Below are positions 56,730-64,000 of a DNA stretch of 64,000 bases, in pieces. Each line of letters starts with the position of its first letter. Positions within the stretch are counted from its first letter, which is position 1. The translations under genes were made by a program, and so were the position numbers. Where the stretch lies: NCBI RefSeq assembly GCF_024499015.1, contig NZ_CP098604.1:62001-126000 (forward strand), in the 5' to 3' direction. Under the pieces are notes generated by a model. That model searched no databases and was not told the origin of the DNA. It saw only the letters and a program-made list of their open reading frames with translations. Origin of the DNA: Xanthomonas hortorum pv. pelargonii (GTDB lineage: Bacteria > Pseudomonadota > Gammaproteobacteria > Xanthomonadales > Xanthomonadaceae).

Positions 56730-58357
56730 CAGATATCCGAATGCGCATGCGGCGGCACCGCCACGCCGCCGCCACCGACAAAATGCCGCACCACCGGCGC
56801 ACGCTCGCCTTGATGCAAAGCGCGGATCCGCTCCTGCAACTGGCGGTCGTCGCCGGTAACGCGTTCGTGCTGGCGCAAGTGCTCCAGCCACGAGGCAACG
56901 ATGAAATATTCAAGCTGCACGCCAGGCGTTGCGGCGTCTTCGGCCACGCCCCAGACCACTGCGCCATCGCGGCGGCGGGCGTTGCCGAGTTGCGTCATCA
57001 ACTGGATGAACGCGGTGCGTGCATCTGCGGCAATGCGGTATTCCACTGTCACCAGCACCGGGCCGCGATCGTGTTCGACCGTGTCCGATTGCGCAGGCGT
57101 GGGCCAATGTCCCCCGGGTGCAAGGTCCAGCTGTTCGGTGCCGGCAATGCGCGCGCGCTTGACCAGCACCGCCGCAATCACCGCACCAACGGCTGCGATC
57201 TGCAGCGCAGTGGCAATCGAGGTGCGTTGCGCCAACGCCCCCCACAGCAACGAGCCACCGGCCATGCCTGCAGAAAACACCACGATGTACAACGACAGCG
57301 CACGCGCACGCACCCATGCCGGCACCGACGTTTGCGCGGCGATCTGCAGCGACGACAGCACGGTGATCCAGGCCAGTCCATTCACCACCATCACCACGCA
57401 CAACACGCCGATCTGGCGCGACAACGCGAGCCCCAGCAGCGATGCCGCGCACACCAAGGTGGCGATGAATACCAGCAGATCGCGGTCGTAACGCGCGCGC
57501 AGCCGCGGCAACAGCAATGCGCCACTGATCGCACCGATCCCGATGCAGCCCAGCAAGATGCCGTAACTGCCCGCGCCCAATTGCATCTCGCGGCGCACCA
57601 CCAAGGGCAACAATGCCGTCAGCGCGCTGGCAAACAAAAAGAATCCGCCGGCCTTGATCAACACTGCCTGCAGCACACCGGCACGCGCGGCGTAACGCAA
57701 GCCGGCGCGCAGGCCGGCGCCAAAACTCTCCGGTGGCAACGCCGAGGCATGCGTATCGCGGCGCCAACGCCACACTACCCACAGCATCAATCCGAAGGTG
57801 AGCCCATTGAGCAGGAAGGCCCATGGCGGGCCGAACTGCGCCACGATCAGGCCGCCGATCGCCGGGCCGATCGAGCGTGCGATGTTCATTCCAATCGAGT
57901 TGAGCGCTACTGCCGAGGCCAGCATCGGGCGCGGCACCAGCTCCGACACGATCGCCGCCTGCGCCGGCATCGCCATCGCCGCGCCGGTGCCCATCGCAAA
58001 GGTCAGGCCCACCAGCACCCAGGGGGTGAGCAACTGCAGATGCGACAGCAGTGCCAACATGCCGGCCACCAGCAACATCCACGCTTGCGTGAACATCAGA
58101 TAGCGGCGCCGGTCGACGATGTCGGCCAGGGTGCCGGCCGCCAGCGCAAACAACACCACCGGCAAGGTGGTGGCCGATTGCACCGCCGCCACCATCAACG
58201 GCGAGCCGGTCTGTTCGGCCATCACCCACGAAGCGGCGACATCGTTGATCCAGGTGCCGATGTTGCTGCCCAGGATCGCCAGCCACAACGCACGGAAGAC
58301 CGGCTCGCGCAGCGGCGCCCAGGCACCGCCATCGGCAGGTGCAGCGGAAGAAGTCAT
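56729..58357 (-). CDS. MFS_3 (EntS-like) exporter with monooxygenase-like C-domain
   Basis: A 542-residue protein. Residues 1-400 form a 12-helix MFS transporter of the EntS/MFS_3 group (LADIVDRRRYLMFTQAWMLL is the loop 2-3 motif; GPAIGGLIVAQFGPPWAFLL follows). Residues about 440-530 (VLVTVEYRIAADARTAFIQL, then YFIVASWLEHLRQHERVT) resemble the ABM ferredoxin-like fold often attached to this group. The start is ATG 58355-58357. It lies 82 bp after the amidohydrolase gene. The substrate is unknown; the domain mix suggests export of a small organic compound. Confidence 0.85.
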   Translation of the reverse strand: MTSSAAPADGGAWAPLREPVFRALWLAILGSNIGTWINDVAASWVMAEQTGSPLMVAAVQSATTLPVVLFALAAGTLADIVDRRRYLMFTQAWMLLVAGMLALLSHLQLLTPWVLVGLTFAMGTGAAMAMPAQAAIVSELVPRPMLASAVALNSIGMNIARSIGPAIGGLIVAQFGPPWAFLLNGLTFGLMLWVVWRWRRDTHASALPPESFGAGLRAGLRYAARAGVLQAVLIKAGGFFLFASALTALLPLVVRREMQLGAGSYGILLGCIGIGAISGALLLPRLRARYDRDLLVFIATLVCAASLLGLALSRQIGVLCVVMVVNGLAWITVLSSLQIAAQTSVPAWVRARALSLYIVVFSAGMAGGSLLWGALAQRTSIATALQIAAVGAVIAAVLVKRARIAGTEQLDLAPGGHWPTPAQSDTVEHDRGPVLVTVEYRIAADARTAFIQLMTQLGNARRRDGAVVWGVAEDAATPGVQLEYFIVASWLEHLRQHERVTGDDRQLQERIRALHQGERAPVVRHFVGGGGVAVPPHAHSDI

Positions 58358-58439
58358 TGCGGCCAAGCTCCAGGCAGTGGGATGAAACAGGCGATGCGGC
58401 GGCATGCGCAACGCACGCCAGCGCACCATGGCAGCGGCA

Positions 58440-60410
58440 TCAGAACGCGAAACATGCGCAGCCCAATGCACCCCAGAAACTACGCAGATCGTCAGACGGT
58501 GCAGCGTGCTGCGCCGCGTGGCGATGTGCGCCATGGGTGTGACAGCCGTGGCCGTGCACATGCGTGGCACCGGCAAGCCCGATAACCACACCACCAACGT
58601 GATAGCCGCCGAAACGGTTGACCGGCGACCAGTCCGGCATGGCAGGTGGCAGGGTCGGCGCCAGCACGGCAAAGTCGCCAGCGCCATGCACCACGCGCCC
58701 GCCCAACACGGTCAGCACGCTGGTGATGTCGGCGATGGCGGCATCGTCGACGTGCAGGTAATCGTCCGACAACACGATGAAGTCGGCCAGCTGCCCCACC
58801 GCCAACGTGCCCTTGTTGGCCTCGTCGCCGGAGAACCACGCACTGCCCTGCGTCCACAATCGCAAGGCCTGTTCGCGATCGAGCAGATTCTCCTCGCCAT
58901 ACAAGGCCAGCCCGCCTACGGTGCGGCCGGTGACCAACCACGACAGCGCCACCCACGGGTTGTAACTGGCAACACGCGTGGCATCGGTGCCGGCACCGAC
59001 CGGTACCCCGGCGGCCAGCATGCGACGCACCGGCGGTGTGTGCCGTGCGGCTTGCACGCCATAGCGTTCGACGAAAGCCTCACCTTGATAGGCCATGCGG
59101 TGTTGCACGGCGATGCCGCCATTCAAGGCGCGGATGCGATCGATATTGCGCGGGGTGATGGTCTCGGCGTGATCGATGAACCAGTGCAGGCCATCGAACG
59201 GAATCTCCGCATTGACCTTTTCGTAGACATCGAGAATGCGCCCGATGCTTTCGTCGTAGGTGGCATGGATGCGGAACGGCCAACGCTTTTCCACCAACAG
59301 CCGCACCACCTGTTCAAGCTCCGGCTCCAGTTCCGGCGGCAACTCCGGACGCGGCTCGCTGAACTGCTCGAAGTCGGCCGCAGAGAACACCAGCATTTCA
59401 CCAGCACCGTTGTGACGTAGCAGATCGTCGCCCTTGCGTACCGGCATCATCTCGGTCCAGCCACGGAAGTCATCGACCTCCTTGCCCTTGTTCTGGGTGA
59501 ACAGGTTGTAGGCGATGCGCACGCTCAGTTGATCGGCTGCATGCAACTGCTCGATGACCTGATAGTCCTCGGGATAGTTCTGGAAACCGCCGCCGGCATC
59601 GATCACCGAGGTGATGCCCAGCCGGTTGAGTTCGCGCATGAAGTGGCGCGTGGAGTTGGCTTGGTATTCCAGCGGCAAGCGCGGGCCTTTGGCCAGACTT
59701 GCGTACAGGATCAGCGCGTTGGGCTTGGCCAATAGCAGGCCGGTGGGATTGCCGAGTTTGTCGCGTTCGATACGCCCGCCCGGCGGATCCGGTGTCTGCT
59801 TGTCGTAGCCGCAGGCGCGCAGCGCGGCGCGATTGAGCAAGGCGCGGTCGTACAGATGCAGCAGAAATACCGGCGTGTCCGGTGCGATCGCATTGATCTC
59901 ATCCAATGTGGGGAGACGTTTTTCGACGAATTGATGCGCGGTGAAACCGCCGACTACGCGCACCCATTGCGGCGCAGGCGTGCGATCGACCTGCGCCTTG
60001 AGCATTGCCATCGCATCGGCCAGCGAACGCACGCCGTCCCAGCGCAACTCCAGGTTGTAATTCAGCCCGCCGCGGATCAGATGGGTATGGCTATCGTTGA
60101 GGCCGGGCAGCAGGCGTCGACCCTGCGCATCAATGACGCGTGCGCCCTTGGCTAGCGCCATGACGTGTGCATCGTCGCCGACCGCGACGATGCGTCCATC
60201 GGCCACCGCAATTGCGCTGGCAATGGGCTGGCGCGGATCCAGTGTGGTGATGCGCGCATTGCGAACGACAAGATCGACCATGTCAGCTGCCTTGGAAGTC
60301 GGCGAGGTGGCGGCAGACACGACACCCGGGAGTGCAGCAACCGCGAGGCTGGCCGCAGCGCCCTGCAGCAGTTGACGTCGTCCGGCATCGTGTGAAGGGT
60401 TGTTGCTCAT
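58440..60410 (-). CDS. Exported YtcJ-like amidohydrolase
   Basis: A 656-residue metal-dependent amidohydrolase (Amidohydro_3/YtcJ group). A Tat signal is evident (DAGRRQLLQGAAASLAVAAL). Metal-binding residues lie in GLNDSHTHLIRGG (HxH), a histidine in WPFRIHATYDES, HWFIDHAETITPR and the aspartate of PVGAGTDATRVASYN. The last ~70 residues are His/Cys-rich (ATHVHGHGCHTHGAHRHAAQ), an unusual tail that could bind metal. It overlaps doxX by 4 bp (ATGA). The substrate is unknown. Confidence 0.87.
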   Translation of the reverse strand: MSNNPSHDAGRRQLLQGAAASLAVAALPGVVSAATSPTSKAADMVDLVVRNARITTLDPRQPIASAIAVADGRIVAVGDDAHVMALAKGARVIDAQGRRLLPGLNDSHTHLIRGGLNYNLELRWDGVRSLADAMAMLKAQVDRTPAPQWVRVVGGFTAHQFVEKRLPTLDEINAIAPDTPVFLLHLYDRALLNRAALRACGYDKQTPDPPGGRIERDKLGNPTGLLLAKPNALILYASLAKGPRLPLEYQANSTRHFMRELNRLGITSVIDAGGGFQNYPEDYQVIEQLHAADQLSVRIAYNLFTQNKGKEVDDFRGWTEMMPVRKGDDLLRHNGAGEMLVFSAADFEQFSEPRPELPPELEPELEQVVRLLVEKRWPFRIHATYDESIGRILDVYEKVNAEIPFDGLHWFIDHAETITPRNIDRIRALNGGIAVQHRMAYQGEAFVERYGVQAARHTPPVRRMLAAGVPVGAGTDATRVASYNPWVALSWLVTGRTVGGLALYGEENLLDREQALRLWTQGSAWFSGDEANKGTLAVGQLADFIVLSDDYLHVDDAAIADITSVLTVLGGRVVHGAGDFAVLAPTLPPAMPDWSPVNRFGGYHVGGVVIGLAGATHVHGHGCHTHGAHRHAAQHAAPSDDLRSFWGALGCACFAF

Positions 60411-60844
60411 CTGGCGACGCGCCTGCGCCATCCATCCAGCGACCAGTCGCCGCCACCGGTGCCGATCAGTGCCAGCAAGACCAGCAGCCACATCAGCGGA
60501 TACTCCATGCCGCCGTGCATCCAGAACCAGCCGTTGGGCACTGCCAACACCACGGTGATGGCGATGAACAACGCGGCAAGCATCGCACTGGCGCGCGTCC
60601 ATGCACCGAGCAAGACCGCACCACCGGACAAGGTCTGTACCAGTGCCAACACCAGCGGCAACGGTGCCGCTGCAGGAAAGCCAAAGTGCTGCAATTCACC
60701 GGCGAAGCCGACCAGGCCCGGACCACCGAACCACCCCAGCAACTTGCCTAATCCATGCGGCAACAGAAAGCCGCCACCGGCGAGGCGCAGCAGCAACAGC
60801 GCAGCTGCCTGGCCGGCAGTGCCGCGCAGCAGAGAGCGGTTCAA
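60407..60844 (-). CDS. DoxX-family membrane protein
   Basis: A 145-residue protein with four membrane helices, DoxX-type: GGGFLLPHGLGKLLGWFGG is the conserved first-helix region, followed by ALVQTLSGGAVLLGAW and VLAVPNGWFWMHGGMEYPL. DoxX proteins act in redox or detoxification complexes in some species, but the activity is mostly undefined. It overlaps both neighbours by 4 bp, indicating close coupling with the isochorismatase-like and amidohydrolase genes. Confidence 0.88.
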   Translation of the reverse strand: MNRSLLRGTAGQAAALLLLRLAGGGFLLPHGLGKLLGWFGGPGLVGFAGELQHFGFPAAAPLPLVLALVQTLSGGAVLLGAWTRASAMLAALFIAITVVLAVPNGWFWMHGGMEYPLMWLLVLLALIGTGGGDWSLDGWRRRVAR

Positions 60845-61497
60845 TGCCCGCCTTCCTGCGCGCCGAACATCGTCTTGGCGTACTGGATGCCGATGCCGTA
60901 GCCGCCGGCATGTGCGCGTGCGATCCCGGTGGTCAGCTCATAGGTCTCACCGCGCGCCCAATCGCGCTGCAATTCCAGCAGGTATTGCACGCTGGTGATC
61001 GGCGCGGCGCCGGCCTGCAGCATGCGCGTAACCGCGCGTTCGTGCGCTTCATCGCTGACATCGCCGCAGGCATCGGTGATGACGTAGACCTCAAACCCTT
61101 GTTCGATCGCCGACAGCGTCGGGCCGACGATGCACACGCTGGTCCACAGCCCGGCCATCACCAGCCGCTGCTTGCCGATGGCGTTGACGCGGTCGATCAC
61201 GGCAGGATCTTCCCAGGCATTCATGCTGGTGCGGTCGTACACCGGCTCGCCGGGAAAGATCTCCGGCAGCTCGGGAAACAACGGACCGGAGAAAGATTTT
61301 TCCGCCACGGTGGTCAGGATCACCGGCACCTTGAAGCCTTTGGCACCCTTGGCAATCAGCGCCACGTTATTGCGCAGCGCGGAGATGTCGATGGTGTGGG
61401 TCGCGAAGGCCATCTGCGATTGATGGTCGATCAGGATCAGGGCGTGATCGCCGGGCGACAGCAGGCGTGTGCCGGGAACTGCAGTAGCGGTGCTCAT
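60841..61497 (-). CDS. Isochorismatase-like cysteine hydrolase (YcaC type)
   Basis: A 218-residue member of the isochorismatase-like superfamily. The triad candidates are the aspartate of ALILIDHQSQMAF, a lysine in the LTTVAEKSF region, and the nucleophile cysteine of GLWTSVCIVGPTL. GFEVYVITDACGDVSDEAH also matches YcaC-like hydrolases. Start ATG 61495-61497 overlaps the araC-type stop by 4 bp. It likely hydrolyses an amide or carbamoyl bond. Confidence 0.88.
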   Translation of the reverse strand: MSTATAVPGTRLLSPGDHALILIDHQSQMAFATHTIDISALRNNVALIAKGAKGFKVPVILTTVAEKSFSGPLFPELPEIFPGEPVYDRTSMNAWEDPAVIDRVNAIGKQRLVMAGLWTSVCIVGPTLSAIEQGFEVYVITDACGDVSDEAHERAVTRMLQAGAAPITSVQYLLELQRDWARGETYELTTGIARAHAGGYGIGIQYAKTMFGAQEGGH

Positions 61498-61967
61498 GGG
61501 TGATGCTCCAGGGAGGTTGAAAACGCGTGGCCGCCGCGTACTTGCGCACGCGATGTGGTCAACGCAGCGCAGGCATCCATCGCGTCTTGCGCGGCAAAGC
61601 GCGCCGGTGTGCAGCCGGTGGCATGCCGAAAGCTGCGCACGAAGTGGCTCTGATCGAAGAAGCACAGATCGGTGGCGATCTGGCTGATGCTGTGGCGCCT
61701 TTCGCGCAGCAACACCTGTGCACGTTCGATGCGGCGACCACGCAGGTATTCCATCGGGCTGGCACCCACCACCTCGCGAAACACGCGTGCGAAATGGAAG
61801 CGGCTCATACACGCCGCACCCGCCAATTGCGCCACGCTGATGGGTTCGCACAGATGCGTGTCGATGTAGTGCATGGCTCTGGCCACCGCACGCACACGTG
61901 GGGCAGTCGGTTGGTTGACGCATGCACTGTGCGCATCGGGGCGAGCGGCGGCGATCAGACCTGCCAT
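61494..61967 (-). CDS. AraC-family regulator, DNA-binding half only
   Basis: A 157-residue regulator with just the two helix-turn-helix motifs: ISVAQLAGAACMSRFHFARV and ISQIATDLCFFDQSHFVRSF, then the family ending FRHATGCTPARF. The usual ligand-binding N-terminal domain is absent, and only about 25 residues precede the DNA-binding part. It heads a four-gene overlapping set and is probably autoregulated from the palindrome 20 bases upstream. Confidence 0.88.
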   Translation of the reverse strand: MAGLIAAARPDAHSACVNQPTAPRVRAVARAMHYIDTHLCEPISVAQLAGAACMSRFHFARVFREVVGASPMEYLRGRRIERAQVLLRERRHSISQIATDLCFFDQSHFVRSFRHATGCTPARFAAQDAMDACAALTTSRAQVRGGHAFSTSLEHHP

Positions 61968-61987
61968 GCGGCGTCTCCGGCGGGGAA

Positions 61988-62006
61988 TGACCTCATGGTG
62001 AGGTCA
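61988..62006. promoter_or_regulatory. Perfect palindrome upstream of the AraC operon
   Basis: TGACCTCA TGG TGAGGTCA is a perfect 8-3-8 inverted repeat 20 bases before the AraC gene. A related TGATGGTGAGTCA follows at about 62028-62040. AraC proteins usually bind direct repeats, so another dimeric regulator may act here. The remaining gap to 62277 shows no gene. Confidence 0.6.
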
Positions 62007-62277
62007 GGTGCCGTCGCGCCCTACCCCTGATGGTGAGTCAAATCGCTCACTCTTTCGGGGGTATCGGTCGACGTGCTCGGCAGTAGAGAACCCAGACAAC
62101 CGATCACAACCGCATCGCCAACCTGCACGTTACGCCGCCCATCACCACAATCGCCCCGCCCTATAGTTGCGTACAGCGCAGCGCACCCGGCGTTAAAATC
62201 CAGCCGTGCCGAATCTCGCTCTCTAGTAGCACCTACTCGAATTCGATCCACACGTCGCTCCCCCGAAAGAGGTGTTG

Positions 62278-64000
62278 GTGCTTGCCCTGATCTCGCCCGA
62301 CAATGCCGCGATGCCGCATGCGCCCGCTATTCGATCCTCTTCGCTGCTGCGCCTGTGCATCGCGCTGGCGGCGTTGGCGTGCTGTGGCAGCAACTTGCTG
62401 TGCGCACCGGCCTGGGCAAGCGCGATCGCCTCCACGCGCGACGGATTGCTGCAGTTCCACCACACCGCGTGGAGCACCGAGCGCGGTGCGCCGGCCGATA
62501 TCTGGGACATCCAGCAGGCCGACACCGGCCCGTTGTGGTTGGCCACCGGCTTCGGACTGTTCCAGTTCGATGGCCAACACTTCGCGCGGCAGCCGCCGCC
62601 CGACGGCGAAGCCTATGCCTCGCACAACATGACCACGCTGGCGCTGACGCAGGACAACAGCGCCTGGATCGGCTATTTCAACGCCGGCATCGACCGGATG
62701 GCGGACGGCCACCTCACCCACTTCGCACCCGGCAAGGACCTGCCGGCCGGCATGGTGTTCCGGATCGAGCGCGATGGCAGCGGGCGTCTGTGGGCGGCCA
62801 TCGATGGCGGGTTGTGCTGGTTCGACGGGCAACGTTGGCAACGCGCCGGTATGGCTTGGGGCTATGCAGCCACCCGCGCGCAATGGCTGTTGCGCGATCG
62901 CCGCGGCGTGCTGTGGGTAAGCGATGGCGCGCAGATTCTGCTGCTGCGGCCCGGCGCCAAACGTTTCGAGCCCAGCGGCCAGCGAATCGGCCATTTCGTC
63001 ACCATGACCGAGAGTCCCGATGGCGCGATCTGGGTGGCCGATCCGTATCGCGGCGTGTTTGCGCTGACCGACGCGCACGGCCAGGTGCTGCCCGCAGCGG
63101 TACGCGCACAGCCGCAGTTTCCCGGCCTGTTTGCGCACCGCATCCGCTTCACCCGCGACGGTGCGTTGTGGGGCAGCGACTACGCGGCGCGCGGGCTGTT
63201 CCGCATCGCATCGCCGGCGTCGCCCGCCGGTGCTGGAACGCTTCGACACCATGCAGGGCCTGACCTCGACCACCGCCGGCCCGCTACTGGAAGATCGCGA
63301 AGGCAATCTGTGGGCCGGCACCAATCTGGGCCTCAACCGCTTCCGTCATCGCGCGTTGCTGCCGCTTGCGCCGCTGTTGCCGGGTCAGGCGATGGCGGTG
63401 GCGCTCTTCACCACCACGCCCAGCCAGACCGCAGCACCGCTGCTGGCGACCTTTCGCGACGGTCGCCTGCAGGCGTTGACGCGCGATCGCGTCGAACGTT
63501 TGCAGCACGGTGCGTCTGTCGCGGTGCTGGACGTCCCGGCGACCGCCAGCGGCTGGGTGCTGGGCAGGCACGACCTGTTACGGCTTCAAGCAGGCCGCGG
63601 GCAAGCAGTGCCGCTGCCACATGCATTGTCGGCCGGGTCGGTACGCGCCCTGGTTGTCGATGCGCACAACCATCCATGGATCTGCACCGAAGCCGATGGA
63701 GCCTTCCGGTTCGACAGTGGCCTCTGGCAACCCATCGCCAGCCTGCAGGACACGCCATGTTCGGTGCTGGCCAACAGCAGCGATGGCGGCATGTGGGTGG
63801 GTACCGTCACGGGCGAACTGCGCATGTTGCGCGGCACGCAGGTCCACCGATACAGCGCGGCCGACGGCTTGTCGGTCGGCCCGATCACCGCCGTGCTGCA
63901 ACGCGGCTCGCTCACGCTGGTGGCTGGCGAAACCGGGCTTGCGGTGTTGGGCGAAGATGGCCGCTTTCGGCAGGTACCCGACCAGGCCACTGCGCTACTG
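62278..64000 (+). pseudogene. Beta-propeller sensor, frameshifted and cut by the window edge
   Basis: The start of a large two-component-type sensor. A signal sequence (LRLCIALAALACCGSNLL) precedes repeated propeller blades with the pattern LWxAxxxGL (GPLWLATGFGLFQFDG, SAWIGYFNAGIDR, RLWAAIDGGLCWFDG, VLWVSDGAQILLL). The start is GTG 62278 or ATG 62311. After FRIASPAS near 63222 the blade sequence continues one base over as VLERFDTMQGLTSTTAGP and EGNLWAGTNLGLNRF, and runs open to the window end. The first frame also stays open but reads as nonsense. One extra C in the CCC at 63223-63225 explains this. Output domains lie outside. Confidence 0.7.

Overview
The window is a high-GC, gene-dense bacterial chromosome segment that reads as a Xanthomonas (or a very close Xanthomonadaceae relative). 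The evidence is the order comEC-exbB-exbD-msbA, an Entner-Doudoroff operon zwf-glk-pgl-edd-eda beside a MalK/UgpC-type ATPase, a complete sdh operon with its assembly factors, class III PHA synthase genes, and frequent GTG/TTG starts with 1-4 bp stop/start overlaps. No phage, insertion sequence, CRISPR array or rRNA operon was seen. The species cannot be fixed from the sequence alone.

Layout. 1-3.7 kb (minus): ComEC, ExbB, ExbD and the start of MsbA. 3.9-5 kb: a PRISE-type reductase. 5.2-11.8 kb (minus): SDHAF4-like factor, sdhC, sdhD, sdhA, sdhB, sdhE, ygfX, then lolE and lolD; ygfZ diverges at 11.8 kb. 12.7-20.1 kb: MalK/UgpC ATPase diverging from the Entner-Doudoroff operon, with two LacI-type operator-like sites between them. 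20.1-21.2 kb: a repeat-rich gap. 21.2-28.9 kb (minus): a tripartite efflux set with two RND subunits and one lipoprotein adaptor. 29.1-30 kb: two small c-type cytochromes. 30.1-31.4 kb: duplicated tRNA-Ala/tRNA-Glu pairs and a tRNA-Leu. 31.5-35.9 kb: a single-domain response regulator and a large hybrid histidine kinase. 36.5-45.2 kb: Tex, an FAD oxidoreductase, PspC, phaC-phaE, pssA and bdhA. 45.4-51 kb: Nudix hydrolase, DUF1249 protein, the divergent pair ppsR/ppsA, and MscS. 51.2-55.6 kb: orn, tadA, mntR/mntH and a chloroperoxidase-like hydrolase. 56.3-62 kb (minus): a tightly overlapped set of AraC regulator, isochorismatase-like hydrolase, DoxX, YtcJ-like amidohydrolase, MFS exporter and two XapX proteins. 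62.3 kb to the end: the start of a beta-propeller sensor.

Three things stand out. First, a family of long, doubly nested palindromic elements occurs five times. All copies lie in gaps where two genes converge, twice as an inverted pair. Arms differ between copies while pairing is kept, which suggests selection on structure. Second, five otherwise normal genes are broken. zwf has an in-frame amber codon; a cytochrome c, bdhA, ppsA and the final sensor each carry one extra base, three of them explicable by an extra C in a CCC run. This is either real decay or a systematic sequencing error. Third, there are several unassigned palindromic sites: a perfect 8-3-8 palindrome before the AraC operon, an MntR-like site before mntH, and two hairpins inside the sdh operon.
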